Of a DNA stretch of 64,000 nucleotides, positions 54,807 through 63,976 are shown one piece after another. This stretch comes from Psychrobacillus sp. OK032 (GTDB lineage Bacteria; Bacillota; Bacilli; Bacillales_A; Planococcaceae): assembly GCF_900111345.1 (NCBI RefSeq), contig NZ_FOGY01000003.1, positions 248,001 through 312,000 on the forward strand, in the 5' to 3' direction. Position 1 is the stretch's first letter. Each line of letters opens with the position of its first letter. Below the pieces are notes generated by a model, which was not told where the DNA came from, did no database searches, and saw only the letters and a program-made list of their open reading frames with translations. The translations under genes were made by a program, and so were the position numbers.

Positions 54807-54816
54807 TTCCCTATAA

Positions 54817-55332
54817 TTATTCACCTAAAAGCATTTCATCAAGCTTCATCTTCACCGCTTCGTACACGAACATTGCAGCCATTGCATATGGCAACACAAT
54901 GCGGGAACCATCTTCGGCAGGTAGCAAACCTTTCAATAATTTCAATGAAATATATGTATAGGCAAGATCCGCTAACTTATTTTCTTCACTTGCAGGTTCT
55001 GCAGCAAGCACGCTAAATGGGATAAATTCCTCACTTAAACGTTCGGCAAGTGTGATTGCTTCTTTATTTTCAGCAGATCGAGCGATAATCCAAACACGAT
55101 CCGCACTTGTAAGCTGAACGGTCGGTGTCCAACTTTTCATACTTGGAAAAGGCTCAGTAGCAAATTGTGCATTCAGAGAAATACTTGTCATTTCTCCAAA
55201 CGTAGCAAAATAAATACTTCCTTCCCTCGCAGCGGCTTGCGCTAGTAGTCGAGCTGTTTCTTCTATATTCTCTTCCTCAGAAGTTGCGATGCGTTGAAGA
55301 AGCCCAGTGAGTTGTGTTGTTAACATTTTCAT
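54817..55332 (-). CDS. ywjG: YwjG, DUF2529 family protein
   Basis: 171 residues, soluble, with an SIS-like alternation of strands and helices: QLTGLLQRIATSEEENIEET, SIYFATFGEMTSISLNAQFA, DRVWIIARSAENKEAITLAERL, FSVLAAEPASEENKLADLAYTYI. The C-terminus AMAAMFVYEAVKMKLDEML is a helix. Length and position between pyrG and spo0F match B. subtilis ywjG (DUF2529). The function is unknown. GAGGTG lies 8 nt before ATG 55332. It is transcribed divergently from spo0F. Confidence 0.85.
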   Translation of the reverse strand: MKMLTTQLTGLLQRIATSEEENIEETARLLAQAAAREGSIYFATFGEMTSISLNAQFATEPFPSMKSWTPTVQLTSADRVWIIARSAENKEAITLAERLSEEFIPFSVLAAEPASEENKLADLAYTYISLKLLKGLLPAEDGSRIVLPYAMAAMFVYEAVKMKLDEMLLGE

Positions 55333-55427
55333 CCTCTATTCACCTCGTTCTCATTATATAGGAAAAGCAAAAATGAGTCGCCTTTATCATTATAAATTGA
55401 AAATTAAAAAAATATTAGGAATAAAGA

Positions 55428-55452
55428 AGGAATAGGACAGAAAGTATCGAAT
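55428..55452 (+). promoter_or_regulatory. Sigma-H-like promoter of spo0F
   Basis: AGGAATA, a 13-nt spacer and CGAAT fit the sigma-H consensus (AGGAnnT ... GAAT). It is about 40 nt before the spo0F start; spo0F has a sigma-H promoter in B. subtilis. It was identified by eye only. Confidence 0.65.
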
Positions 55453-55494
55453 AGTAGTATAAAAGTGGGAAATTCAAAAAGGGGTTTGTTCATC

Positions 55495-55851
55495 ATGAAA
55501 CATATTTTAATTGTAGACGATCAACTTGGCATACGAATGCTCTTAAAAGAAGTTTTTTCACAAGTAGAATACGAAGTAAGTTTAGCAGCAAATGGATTTG
55601 AAGCATTAGAAATTGCAAATGCGCAGGCAATTGACGGCGTATTATTAGATATGAAGATACCGGGGATGGATGGTACTCAAATCTTAAAAAAACTGAAGGA
55701 AAAGTGGCCCGAATTACCTGTTATGATGATGACCGCATATGGGGAATTAAACTTAATTCAAGAAGCAATGGATCTAGGTGCATCTCTCTACTTCACAAAG
55801 CCATTTGATATATTTGAAGTACGTGACGCTGTAACTAAATTATTGAAATAA
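55495..55851 (+). CDS. spo0F: Sporulation phosphorelay response regulator Spo0F
   Basis: 118 residues, a single receiver domain without an output domain. Acidic Asp8 and Asp9, phospho-acceptor Asp52 in GVLLDMKIPGMDG, Thr80 in MMMTAYGE and Lys102 in YFTKPFD are all present. Spo0F receives phosphate from sporulation kinases and hands it to Spo0B. ATG 55495 lies 10 nt after AAAAAGGGG; a longer frame from 55465 covers that site. Other single-domain receivers exist, but the ywjG-spo0F-fbaA order settles identity. Confidence 0.95.
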   Translation: MKHILIVDDQLGIRMLLKEVFSQVEYEVSLAANGFEALEIANAQAIDGVLLDMKIPGMDGTQILKKLKEKWPELPVMMMTAYGELNLIQEAMDLGASLYFTKPFDIFEVRDAVTKLLK

Positions 55852-55915
55852 GAGCCTCCCAAGCACGCAGTGGAAAACATCGCCTTTTTTTGATATGATG
55901 AAATCAGAAAAGTGA

Positions 55916-56030
55916 AAGACGACGTATAGCTGCGAAAAACAAATGACGGTTTGCGAGGAGGTAGCATTTCAGCCACCACAGTAAACTGCCATTTGACCTC
56001 GAGCAATCGTCGTCTGCAGCTAGACAAAAG
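55916..56030 (+). other. Structured leader-like element upstream of fbaA
   Basis: CAAATGACGGTTT pairs with AAACTGCCATTTG (one mismatch, one wobble). The outer GACGACG pairs with CGTCGTC. TAGCTGC inside the left arm can also pair with GCAGCTA beyond the right arm, and GCGAGG with CCTCG(AG)C. These pairings cross, so two alternative folds or a pseudoknot are possible. No T tract follows. It may be a repeat palindrome or a regulatory RNA for fbaA. Confidence 0.5.
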
Positions 56031-56083
56031 GATATAGGGTAAAAAAAACATCATGAAAAAGTGAATAGAGGAGGCCCATTTAA

Positions 56084-56941
56084 ATGGCTTTAGTTTCGAT
56101 GAAAGAAATGCTTGAAAAAGGGAAAAAAGAAGGCTATGCAGTAGGACAATTCAATATTAACAATTTAGAATTTACACAAGCTATATTACAAGCTGCTGAA
56201 GAAGAAAAGTCTCCAGTTATTTTAGGCGTTTCCGAAGGTGCAGCAAAATATATGGGTGGCTTTACTACTGTAGTGCATATGGTAAAAGGATTGATGGAAG
56301 ACTACCAAACAACAGTACCAGTAGCAATTCACTTAGATCATGGTTCTAGTTTTGAAAAATGTAAAGCGGCAATTGATGCGGGATTCACATCCGTTATGAT
56401 AGATGCTTCTCATCACCCTTTTGAAGAAAACGTAGAAATTACATCGAAAGTGGTAGATTACGCACATGCACATAATGTTTCTGTTGAAGCAGAACTTGGT
56501 ACAGTTGGTGGTCAAGAAGATGACGTAATAGCAGATGGCGTTATTTATGCAGATCCAGCAGAGTGTGCAGAGCTTGTAAAACGTACAGCAATTGACTGCT
56601 TAGCACCGGCATTAGGCTCTGTTCACGGACCATACAAAGGAGAACCAAATCTAGGGTTCAAAGAAATGGAAGAAATCTCGCAACTTGCAGACCTGCCATT
56701 AGTATTGCATGGTGGAACAGGAATTCCGACGCATGATATTACTCGTGCTATCTCACTTGGAACTGCGAAGATTAATGTAAATACAGAAAACCAAATCGCT
56801 GCTTCAAAAGCAATCCGTGCGTATTTAGCGGAAAATGAAGCACAATATGACCCACGTAAATATTTGGCTCCAGCACGCGATGCTATTAAAACAACTGTAA
56901 TGGGCAAAATGCGCGAATTCGGAAGCTCAAACAAAGCGTAA
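56084..56941 (+). CDS. fbaA: Fructose-bisphosphate aldolase, class II
   Basis: 285 residues. A zinc aldolase of glycolysis and gluconeogenesis, cleaving fructose 1,6-bisphosphate. Metal and substrate ligands: [20 protein letters not shown] (His83, Asp85, His86), [18 protein letters not shown], the glycine-rich [17 protein letters not shown] and [16 protein letters not shown]. The start follows GAGGAGG. The gene is monocistronic within the tal-murA-glpX region, and the glpX product at 59655 carries out the opposing phosphatase step. Confidence 0.96.
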   Translation: MALVSMKEMLEKGKKEGYAVGQFNINNLEFTQAILQAAEEEKSPVILGVSEGAAKYMGGFTTVVHMVKGLMEDYQTTVPVAIHLDHGSSFEKCKAAIDAGFTSVMIDASHHPFEENVEITSKVVDYAHAHNVSVEAELGTVGGQEDDVIADGVIYADPAECAELVKRTAIDCLAPALGSVHGPYKGEPNLGFKEMEEISQLADLPLVLHGGTGIPTHDITRAISLGTAKINVNTENQIAASKAIRAYLAENEAQYDPRKYLAPARDAIKTTVMGKMREFGSSNKA

Positions 56942-56962
56942 CGTAGCAACATAAACAACTAT

Positions 56963-57000
56963 AATGGAGAAGTGTTCATCAAAGGACCTTCTCCTATTTT
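56963..57000 (+). terminator. Terminator of fbaA
   Basis: GGAGAAG(T) and (A)CCTTCTCC pair around GTTCATCAAAGG, followed by TATTTTAT. Confidence 0.7.
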
Positions 57001-57025
57001 ATAAGACAAGAAAGCTTTCAATCCA

Positions 57026-57568
57026 GCGCCTAGCCCCTAGAGGTCAAATAACCTGAGCCAATAAAAGTCAAGATCGGACTTTTCTTGTCTCAGAACATTT
57101 GCTTGTCGGAGGCCTTCAGGATGAAGGTCATACAGTCGTTGCGACACGATGTTGCGAACTTAGACTGTATTCCTTTATTAGGCGCTTGCACTTTTAACTA
57201 TCCAGCTCCAGCGCCTAGCCCCTAGAGGTCAAATAACCTGAGCCAATAAAAGTCAAGATCGGACTTTTCTTGTCTCAGAACATTTGCTTGTCGGAGGCCT
57301 TCAGGATGAAGGTCATACAGTCGTTGCGACACGATGTTGCGAACTTAGACTGTATTCCTTTATTAGGCGCTTGCACTTTTAACTATCCAGCTCCAGCGCC
57401 TAGCCCCTCGAGGTCAAATAACCTGAGCCAATAAAAGTCAAGATCGGACTTTTCTTGTCTCAGAACATTTGCTTGTCGGAGGCCTTCAGGATGAAGGTCA
57501 TACAGTCGTTGCGACACGATGTCGCGAACTTAGACTGTATTCCTTTATTAGGCGCTTGCGCTTTTAAC
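57026..57568 (+). repeat. Three tandem copies of a 185-bp intergenic repeat
   Basis: GCGCCTAGCCCCT recurs at 57026, 57211 and 57396, exactly 185 nt apart. The copies are nearly identical; the third has CTCGAGG for CTAGAGG and GTCGCG for GTTGCG. Each contains the hairpin CTGAG..AAAAGTC-AAGATC-GGACTTTT..CTCAG and ends TTAGGCGCTTGCRCTTTTAA. The third copy ends 20 nt before the tal Shine-Dalgarno. Divergent single copies or fragments lie at 2375-2492 and near 15165. Confidence 0.95.
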
Positions 57569-57593
57569 CCATCATGAGGAGGAAATTCTAACT

Positions 57594-58241
57594 ATGAAAT
57601 TTTTTATTGATACAGCTAATTTTGAGGAAATTAAAGAAGCACACGCATGGGGTATTTTATCTGGTGTAACAACGAACCCATCACTTGTTGCAAAAGAAAA
57701 CATTTCTTTTCATGATCGACTTCGTGAAATTACCGCACTTGTTGACGGTTCGGTTAGTGCAGAAGTAATTGCACTAGATGCTGAAGGCATGATTAAAGAG
57801 GGTAGAGAACTTGCTGCAATTGCACCGAATATTACAGTAAAACTACCGATGACGCCGGAAGGGTTAAAAGCTTGTGCAGTATTTGCAAAAGAAGATATTA
57901 AAACAAACGTAACGCTTATTTTCAGTGCAAACCAAGCTTTACTTGCTGCTCGTGCAGGTGCAACATATGTATCTCCGTTTTTAGGACGTTTAGACGATAT
58001 TGGACATGATGGAATGGAGCTAATCGCGAAAATTGCACAAATTTTTGACATCCATCAAATCGATACAGAAATTATTGCTGCTTCCATTAGACATCCACAG
58101 CATATTACAGATGCTGCTTTAAATGGCGCGCACATTTCTACAACACCGATTAAAGTATTAAAGCAACTATTTAATCATCCATTGACAGACAAAGGGATTG
58201 AAGGGTTTCTAGCGGATTGGAACAATCGTAAAAGCGAGTAA
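57594..58241 (+). CDS. tal: Transaldolase, small (TalC/fructose-6-phosphate aldolase) type
   Basis: 215 residues, the short form of transaldolase. The Schiff-base lysine is Lys83 in [15 protein letters not shown]. The N-terminal [30 protein letters not shown] and [20 protein letters not shown] are family marks. The start follows GAGGAGGAAATT. It belongs to the non-oxidative pentose phosphate pathway and corresponds to B. subtilis ywjH. F6P aldolase activity is an alternative that sequence alone does not exclude. murA2 starts 19 nt downstream. Confidence 0.93.
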   Translation: MKFFIDTANFEEIKEAHAWGILSGVTTNPSLVAKENISFHDRLREITALVDGSVSAEVIALDAEGMIKEGRELAAIAPNITVKLPMTPEGLKACAVFAKEDIKTNVTLIFSANQALLAARAGATYVSPFLGRLDDIGHDGMELIAKIAQIFDIHQIDTEIIAASIRHPQHITDAALNGAHISTTPIKVLKQLFNHPLTDKGIEGFLADWNNRKSE

Positions 58242-58260
58242 CAAGTCGAAGGAGAAACGT

Positions 58261-59538
58261 ATGGAAGTTTATAAAATAATAGGGGCAAAACGCCTAAAAG
58301 GTACGATCAAAGTAAATGGAGCAAAAAATAGTGCAGTTGCATTAATTCCTGCTTCGCTACTAGCAAATTCACCTGTTACGATAGAAGGCTTACCAGAAAT
58401 ATTAGACGTTTTTACGTTAAAAGAAATTTTAGAAGAGTTGGGAGCGGTTGTGACGTTTGAAAACGGAACAATGACCATTGATCCAACAAATGCGGTAGAT
58501 ATACCGCTCCCAAATGGTAATATTAAAAAATTACGTGCTTCCTATTATTTAATGGGTGTACTGCTTGGGAAATTTAAAAAAGCTGCAATTGGACTGCCGG
58601 GTGGATGCCATCTCGGCCCACGTCCAATTGATCAGCATATTAAAGGTTTTGAAGCCTTAGGAGCAACTGTTTCCAATGAACACGGTGCGATTTATTTACG
58701 TACAGAAGGATTAGTTGGCTCAAAAATTTATTTAGACGTCGTAAGTGTTGGAGCGACGATTAATATTATGCTTGCTGCAGTACTTGCAAATGGAAGAACT
58801 ATCATTGAAAACGCTGCGAAAGAACCAGAGATCATCGATGTGGCAACACTCCTATCTAATATGGGAGCAAACATAAAAGGTGCCGGCACGAATGTCATTC
58901 GTATTGATGGTGTAAAAGAGTTACATGGTACAAAGCATACAATTATTCCAGATCGCATCGAGGCTGGTACATTTATGATTATGGCAGCGGTTGCAGGAGA
59001 TGGTGTCACCATCGATAATGTTATCCCATTCCACGTTGAAGCATTAACCGCTAAGCTACGCGAGATGGGAGTTAAAGTTGAAGAATATGAAGAAAAGATA
59101 TTCATACCGAAAACAACCCACTTACAGGCAGTAGATGTAAAAACGCTTGTTTATCCAGGTTTTCCGACCGATTTACAACAACCATTCTCGGTATTAATGA
59201 CACAAGCAACTGGGACATCCGTTATTACGGATAGTATCTATTCCGCTAGATTTAAACAAATCGATGAACTTCGACGCATGAATGCGAATGGTCGTGTCGA
59301 TGGAAGAACTGCCATCATTACAGGACCAATGAAGTTAGAAGCTGCAACGGTTCGTGCTAGTGATTTACGAGCTGGGGCGGCACTCGTTATTGCCGGTTTA
59401 CTTGCAGAAGGAGAAACAGAGATTCAAGATATTTTTCATATTGAGCGCGGGTACAGCTCCATCATTGAAAAACTTCAAGGACTCGGAGCAGACATTCGCC
59501 GTGTAACCGTAAAAGAAGTAGAAGTAAACAACGATTAA
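58261..59538 (+). CDS. murAB: UDP-N-acetylglucosamine 1-carboxyvinyltransferase, second MurA (MurAB/MurZ)
   Basis: 425 residues, EPSP-synthase fold. It adds enolpyruvate to UDP-GlcNAc in the first committed step of peptidoglycan synthesis. Lys/Asn in [18 protein letters not shown], catalytic Cys116 in [19 protein letters not shown] (the fosfomycin target) and [14 protein letters not shown], with [11 protein letters not shown], are intact. Its location between tal and glpX identifies the MurAB (MurZ) paralogue of Firmicutes; another murA is expected elsewhere. AAGGAGAAACGT precedes the ATG. Confidence 0.95.
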   Translation: MEVYKIIGAKRLKGTIKVNGAKNSAVALIPASLLANSPVTIEGLPEILDVFTLKEILEELGAVVTFENGTMTIDPTNAVDIPLPNGNIKKLRASYYLMGVLLGKFKKAAIGLPGGCHLGPRPIDQHIKGFEALGATVSNEHGAIYLRTEGLVGSKIYLDVVSVGATINIMLAAVLANGRTIIENAAKEPEIIDVATLLSNMGANIKGAGTNVIRIDGVKELHGTKHTIIPDRIEAGTFMIMAAVAGDGVTIDNVIPFHVEALTAKLREMGVKVEEYEEKIFIPKTTHLQAVDVKTLVYPGFPTDLQQPFSVLMTQATGTSVITDSIYSARFKQIDELRRMNANGRVDGRTAIITGPMKLEAATVRASDLRAGAALVIAGLLAEGETEIQDIFHIERGYSSIIEKLQGLGADIRRVTVKEVEVNND

Positions 59539-59654
59539 CCCGCTTCCATAGCGACACATAGGTGCTTCCGTTTTTCTTATAGAATATGCTACAATAAAAC
59601 AGGAAGAAACATAGACCGGATTTTATTTACCGTAAAACGGGAGGCATATAATAG

Positions 59655-60617
59655 ATGGAACGTAGTTTATCAATGGAACTAGTCCGAGTAACAGAAGCAG
59701 CAGCAATCGCATCAGCACGTTGGATGGGGCGCGGATTAAAAAATGAAGCAGACGACGCAGCAACTACTGCAATGCGTACAGTTTTTGACACAATCCCAAT
59801 GGAAGGTGTCGTTGTAATTGGGGAAGGGGAAATGGACGAAGCACCGATGTTATATATCGGAGAAAAGCTTGGTCTTGGAACTGGAGGACCTCAAGTAGAC
59901 GTAGCAGTAGATCCTTTAGAAGGTACGAATATTGTAGCTTCCGGTGGTTGGAATGCATTAGCAGTACTTGCAATTGCCGATCGTGGTAATCTACTTCACG
60001 CTCCAGATATGTATATGGACAAACTTGCTGTGGGTCCTGAAGCTGTGGGACTAGTGGATATCAACGCACCTGTAATTGATAACTTAAGAGCAGTAGCACG
60101 TGCAAAAAACAAAGATATCCAAGATGTTGTGGCAACGATTTTAGGTCGTCCACGCCACCAAAAAATTATCGATGAAATTAGAGCTGCTGGAGCTCGTATC
60201 AAGTTAATCACAGATGGTGATGTAGCTGGAGCTATTAATACGGCATTTGATAACACAGGTGTAGATATTTTATTCGGCATGGGTGGAGCTCCAGAAGGAG
60301 TAATCTCTGCAGTTGGATTAAAATGTTTAGGCGGGGAAATTCAAGGGAAACTTGTACCACAAAATGAAGCAGAGCTAGCTCGTTGTATTAAAATGGGTCT
60401 GGACGTAAACAAAATTTTACGTATGGAAGACTTAGTAAAAGGCGACGATGCAATTTTTGCAGCAACAGGAGTAACAGATGGAGAACTTCTTCGTGGTGTG
60501 CAATTTAAAGGAGCTTTTGGTTCAACACATTCAATCGTAATGCGTGCAAAATCAGGTACGATTCGTTTTGTAGAAGGACGCCATAGCTTAAACAAAAAAC
60601 CGAATTTAGTTCTATAA
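59655..60617 (+). CDS. glpX: Fructose-1,6-bisphosphatase, class II (GlpX)
   Basis: 320 residues. It hydrolyses fructose 1,6-bisphosphate in gluconeogenesis. [46 protein letters not shown] and [18 protein letters not shown] carry the metal ligands, and [15 protein letters not shown] with [20 protein letters not shown] the substrate loop. All are complete. The order murAB-glpX-rho is that of B. subtilis ywjI. GGGAGG precedes the ATG. A hairpin follows within 25 nt. Confidence 0.95.
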   Translation: MERSLSMELVRVTEAAAIASARWMGRGLKNEADDAATTAMRTVFDTIPMEGVVVIGEGEMDEAPMLYIGEKLGLGTGGPQVDVAVDPLEGTNIVASGGWNALAVLAIADRGNLLHAPDMYMDKLAVGPEAVGLVDINAPVIDNLRAVARAKNKDIQDVVATILGRPRHQKIIDEIRAAGARIKLITDGDVAGAINTAFDNTGVDILFGMGGAPEGVISAVGLKCLGGEIQGKLVPQNEAELARCIKMGLDVNKILRMEDLVKGDDAIFAATGVTDGELLRGVQFKGAFGSTHSIVMRAKSGTIRFVEGRHSLNKKPNLVL

Positions 60618-60893
60618 GTGAAACTTCTCTTAAGTATACCCGGTCTAAATGCACCGGGTATCCTCATAATAAAGTGAAACTTCCATTAGTGGGGGTTTTC
60701 TTCACCCCCTACTTGATGGTTAGTTAAACCAATCGGGGATTTACAGGCTGTTTCCCCCTCTATTTTCCTCTATTCTCTCTCACAAAAGTTGAGGAAGGGG
60801 AATTACAGCGTGTTAAACCGGGGTAAACTTCATTCCTATTAAATCCGAAAAAAGAATTCACAACAAAATATAGTAAAGAGTGGTGCATTACCG
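60618..60893 (+). other. rho leader region with two hairpins
   Basis: ATACCCGGT and ACCGGGTAT pair around CTAAATGC (60637-60662), without a T run. GTGGGGGT and ACCCCCTAC pair around TTTCTTC (60688-60713). A later pyrimidine-rich stretch (CCCCCTCTATTTTCCTCTAT, 60755-60775) is the kind of sequence Rho binds, so autoregulation of rho is plausible. The rho ATG has only a weak Shine-Dalgarno. Confidence 0.5.
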
Positions 60894-62177
60894 ATGACAC
60901 AAACTACAATAAATGAATTAGAAAGCATGACACTAAAAGAGCTGTATGCACTTGCACGGAAATACAAAATAGCTGCTTATAGTAAACTAACAAAAAAAGA
61001 ACTTATTTTTGCTATATTAAAATCACGTGCCGAACAAGAAGGTTTCTTCTTTATGGAAGGCGTTTTAGAAATTATTCAGCAAGAAGGCTTCGGATTCTTA
61101 CGTCCGATTAACTATTCTCCTAGTTCCGAGGATATTTATATTTCTGCTTCTCAAATTAGAAGATTTGATCTACGTAACGGAGATAAAGTTACAGGGAAAG
61201 TACGACCTCCAAAGGAAAGTGAGCGTTACTATGGTCTTCTACATGTAGAACTAGTAAACGGAGAAGATCCGGAAATTGCTAAAGAACGTGTACATTTTCC
61301 AGGACTTACACCACTATACCCAGATCGTCATATTAAATTAGAAACCGTTCCTGAAAAGCTATCAACTCGCATAATGGACCTAGTAGCGCCGGTTGGATAT
61401 GGTCAACGTGGGTTGATTGTTGCTCCTCCAAAAGCAGGGAAAACATTATTAATAAAAGAAATTGCAAATGCTATCACAACCAATCACCCAAATGCAGAAC
61501 TAATTGTTCTATTAATAGATGAACGTCCTGAGGAAGTAACCGATATCGAACGTTCTGTAAAAGCTGATGTCGTGAGCTCCACATTTGATGAAGTACCGGA
61601 AAATCATGTGAAAGTGGCGGAATTAGTTTTAGAAAGAGCAATGCGCATGGTAGAACATAAGCGTGATGTCATCATTTTAATGGATTCTATTACACGACTT
61701 GCTCGTGCGTACAACTTAGTGATTCCACCAAGTGGTCGTACATTATCAGGTGGTATTGACCCTGCTGCATTCCACCGTCCAAAGCGATTTTTCGGAGCAG
61801 CACGTAATATTGAAGAAGGCGGTAGCTTAACGATTCTTGCTACAGCATTAGTTGATACAGGTTCGCGCATGGATGAAGTGATTTATGAGGAATTTAAAGG
61901 AACAGGTAACTTAGAACTTCACTTAGATAGAAACCTCGCAGAACGCCGAATTTTCCCAGCCATCGATATTCGCAGATCCGGAACAAGAAAAGAAGAGCTG
62001 CTTATTCCAAAAGATCAGTTAGACAAACTATGGGCAATCCGAAAAACATTCTCCGACTCATCCGATTTTGCAGAACGTTTCTTGAAAAAACTTCGCCAAT
62101 CCAATACAAACGAAGCATTTTTTGAACAACTAGCAGAAGAAATGAAAGCACACCGAAGTGGGAAAGTAACGCTTTAA
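60894..62177 (+). CDS. rho: Transcription termination factor Rho
   Basis: 427 residues. The N-terminal Rho_N helix ([20 protein letters not shown]), the OB-fold RNA-binding domain ([20 protein letters not shown] with [13 protein letters not shown]) and the ATPase core are complete. The Walker A is [16 protein letters not shown], the Walker [17 protein letters not shown], and the Q/R loops follow in [21 protein letters not shown]. The hexameric helicase ends untranslated transcripts. Codon context and length are normal. Confidence 0.97.
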   Translation: MTQTTINELESMTLKELYALARKYKIAAYSKLTKKELIFAILKSRAEQEGFFFMEGVLEIIQQEGFGFLRPINYSPSSEDIYISASQIRRFDLRNGDKVTGKVRPPKESERYYGLLHVELVNGEDPEIAKERVHFPGLTPLYPDRHIKLETVPEKLSTRIMDLVAPVGYGQRGLIVAPPKAGKTLLIKEIANAITTNHPNAELIVLLIDERPEEVTDIERSVKADVVSSTFDEVPENHVKVAELVLERAMRMVEHKRDVIILMDSITRLARAYNLVIPPSGRTLSGGIDPAAFHRPKRFFGAARNIEEGGSLTILATALVDTGSRMDEVIYEEFKGTGNLELHLDRNLAERRIFPAIDIRRSGTRKEELLIPKDQLDKLWAIRKTFSDSSDFAERFLKKLRQSNTNEAFFEQLAEEMKAHRSGKVTL

Positions 62178-62441
62178 TATATTTTTTCTTTATGTTTTAT
62201 TTGTGATTTTGTGCTAATTTTTGAATGTAGTGGAAAGCGTCCGCCTGCAAAGGAAATCAACAGTATAGTTTACTGAGTCTAAAATAAAATAGTTGCAAGT
62301 GAATGAGAAAGATGATATTATGTTTAACGTAACATCATACATTTCTGCTACATATGCGATTGACATCAATCGGATCGTGTAAGGTATCAGTTTCATAACC
62401 AACTCTGTTCCAGATGGTTCAGGGCGAGAGGAGAGATAGAG
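62178..62441. other. Interval between rho and rpmE
   Basis: It contains a remnant of the palindromic element family at 62231-62262 (GGAAAGCGTCCGCCTGCA, AAGGAAATCAACAG) lacking its left arm. The probable rpmE promoter is TTGCAA (62293), a 17-nt spacer and TATTAT (62316). A leader of about 115 nt follows. Confidence 0.65.
62293..62321 (+). promoter_or_regulatory. Probable rpmE sigma-A promoter
   Basis: TTGCAA and TATTAT separated by exactly 17 nt. The long leader to the ATG at 62442 may carry further control, but no known ribosomal-protein leader was recognised. Confidence 0.6.
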
Positions 62442-62657
62442 ATGAAAGCAGGAATTCATCCAGATTACAAAGAAGCAACAGTATCATGTTCATGTGGTAA
62501 CACATTCACAACAGGTTCTGTAAAATCAGACATTAAAGTCGAGTTCTGTAACGAATGTCACCCATTCTATACTGGACGTCAAAAATTCGCAGCTGCGGAT
62601 GGCCGTGTTGATCGCTTCAACAAAAAATACGGTATTAAAGAAGAAATTAATAACTAA
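62442..62657 (+). CDS. rpmE: 50S ribosomal protein L31, zinc-containing form
   Basis: 71 residues. Cys16 and Cys18 (VSCSCGNTF) and Cys36 and Cys39 ([10 protein letters not shown]) form the zinc site, so this is the RpmE (type A) form rather than the zinc-free YtiA replacement. [20 protein letters not shown] is typical. GAGAGGAGAGA precedes the ATG. It stands between rho and tdk as in B. subtilis and has a strong terminator. Confidence 0.96.
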   Translation: MKAGIHPDYKEATVSCSCGNTFTTGSVKSDIKVEFCNECHPFYTGRQKFAAADGRVDRFNKKYGIKEEINN

Positions 62658-62664
62658 GTACCAA

Positions 62665-62702
62665 ATACCTGTAAAGCACACAGTGCTTTACAGGTATTTT
62701 TG
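62665..62702 (+). terminator. Terminator of rpmE
   Basis: AATACCTGTAAAGCAC and GTGCTTTACAGGTATT are a perfect 16-bp stem with a short ACA loop, followed by TTTGTTT. Confidence 0.92.
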
Positions 62703-63028
62703 TTTGTAGGAAATATGAAATGCGAATAATATATTTGAGTTGTCTAGAGACGCGTTTTAGGGCTATTCTAAGCTAAGATATTAGTTTGTAGGTTCCATTT
62801 TGATTTTCATTTCAGGCGGCGACTCCGGCAGAAATAGCAGATGTTTTCTGCGCCGGAAGCGAAGTGGCTGAAGCCATACCGGCGGAAAGTATCCGCCTGG
62901 AGTGAAAATCAACTAGAGTTTTGAAGGGAAATTCGAAAATATTTATTTATGTTTCGATGAATACGACCTTATGATATAAATAGATAGAGGAAAAATACAC
63001 GAATATATGTTACATAAGGAGAATACAA
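62703..63028. other. Interval between rpmE and tdk
   Basis: It holds the palindromic element at 62808-62913. The 100 nt before tdk are AT-rich; the tdk promoter should be there, but no clear -35/-10 pair was chosen. Confidence 0.5.
62808..62913 (+). repeat. Palindromic element, type B-like, shortened
   Basis: GGCGGCGACTCCGGCAGAAA, a nested CAGATGTTTTCTGCGCCGG, AGTGGCTGAAGCCATACCGG and CGGAAAGTATCCGCCTGGA share the type-B right interior (GGCTGAAGCC). Flanks TTGATTTTC and GAAAATCAAC. Confidence 0.85.
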
Positions 63029-63601
63029 ATGGCTCAATTATTTTATAAGCACGGTGCAATGAATAGTGGAAAATCAATAGAAATATTAAAAGTAGCACAC
63101 AATTATGAAGAACAAAACAAACCTGTACTTATCTTCTCGCCAGGCATCGATACTCGGGATGAAGTTGGATATATCTCCAGTAGAATCGGCTTAAAAAGAA
63201 AAGCAACCGCTATATACGACGATACAAATTTATATGAACTAGTAAAAGAACAAACACCAAAACCTTATTGTGTCCTAATCGACGAAGTACAATTTTTGAA
63301 AAAAGAGCATGTGTTACAGTTAACCCAAATAGTCGACGAACTAAATATCCCGGTTATGGGATTCGGATTAAAAAATGACTTTCAAAACGAAATGTTTGAA
63401 GGTAGTCGCTACATGCTCATCTACGCGGACAAAATTGAAGAAATGAAAACAATCTGCTGGTTCTGCCATAAAAAAGCCATTATGAACTTACGAGTGGACG
63501 GAAATGGAAAACCGATATATACCGGTGAGCAAATTCAAATAGGTGGCAACGATTCCTACTATCCCGTATGCCGCAAATGCCACGCAAACCCACCATTATA
63601 A
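63029..63601 (+). CDS. tdk: Thymidine kinase
   Basis: 190 residues, type II thymidine kinase. The P-loop is [13 protein letters not shown] (residues 8-20), the Walker B DEVQF in [11 protein letters not shown]. The [20 protein letters not shown] segment and a zinc ribbon ([10 protein letters not shown] and [10 protein letters not shown]) complete the fold. It phosphorylates thymidine and deoxyuridine in nucleotide salvage. AAGGAG lies 8 nt before the ATG. Gene order rho-rpmE-tdk is conserved in Bacillus. The probable terminator is far downstream at 63945. Confidence 0.96.
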   Translation: MAQLFYKHGAMNSGKSIEILKVAHNYEEQNKPVLIFSPGIDTRDEVGYISSRIGLKRKATAIYDDTNLYELVKEQTPKPYCVLIDEVQFLKKEHVLQLTQIVDELNIPVMGFGLKNDFQNEMFEGSRYMLIYADKIEEMKTICWFCHKKAIMNLRVDGNGKPIYTGEQIQIGGNDSYYPVCRKCHANPPL

Positions 63602-63756
63602 GAAAAATGTCCTTGCCATGTTTGGGTAAGTGCGCAGGTTGATGAAAAAAGTATTTAAAAAACGATTATGAGCAATAAATTTTCCTAAAGAAGTTGCTTT
63701 ATTCAATTCAAAGTAATGAAAGTCGATATCTTTAAGGAAGTATTTATAAAGCAAGG

Positions 63757-63925
63757 ACCACCACGAAGACTCCTGTGGGAATAGCTTGAGCTAAAGAACC
63801 CGTAGGAACGCATGAGGAACAAAGGCTAAGAACGCCACCTCGTGTGGCAACGCCTTCGTGACCAACATAGTGTTGGCCTAAGGAGGCTGAAGCCAAGCCT
63901 GTGGAAAGCGAAGTGGTGGTCCTTG
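63757..63925 (+). repeat. Palindromic element, variant C with the inserted stem
   Basis: The outer arms AAGGACCACCAC and GTGGTGGTCCTT pair perfectly. GACTCCTGTGGGAATAGC and GCCTGTGGAAAGCGAA give the family core. The interior holds AAGGCTAAGAACGCCACCTC and GTGTGGCAACGCCTTCGTGA, the insert also seen at 14640. Confidence 0.85.
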
Positions 63926-63944
63926 CCGAATTTAACAACTTTAT

Positions 63945-63976
63945 GCACTTACCTGTTTGGGGTAAGTGCGTTTTTA
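63945..63976 (+). terminator. Terminator-like hairpin, possibly for tdk
   Basis: GCACTTACC and GGTAAGTGC form a perfect 9-bp stem around TGTTTGG, followed by GTTTTTATT. Confidence 0.7.

Noticed and set aside
54671-54961. 96-residue plus-strand open frame with ERDKT heptads
   Set aside because: Repeat-derived at its start and antisense to ywjG at its end.
55916-56030. T-box or known metabolite riboswitch upstream of fbaA
   Set aside because: None of the conserved T-box sequence or known riboswitch cores could be found; listed only as a structured element of unknown type.
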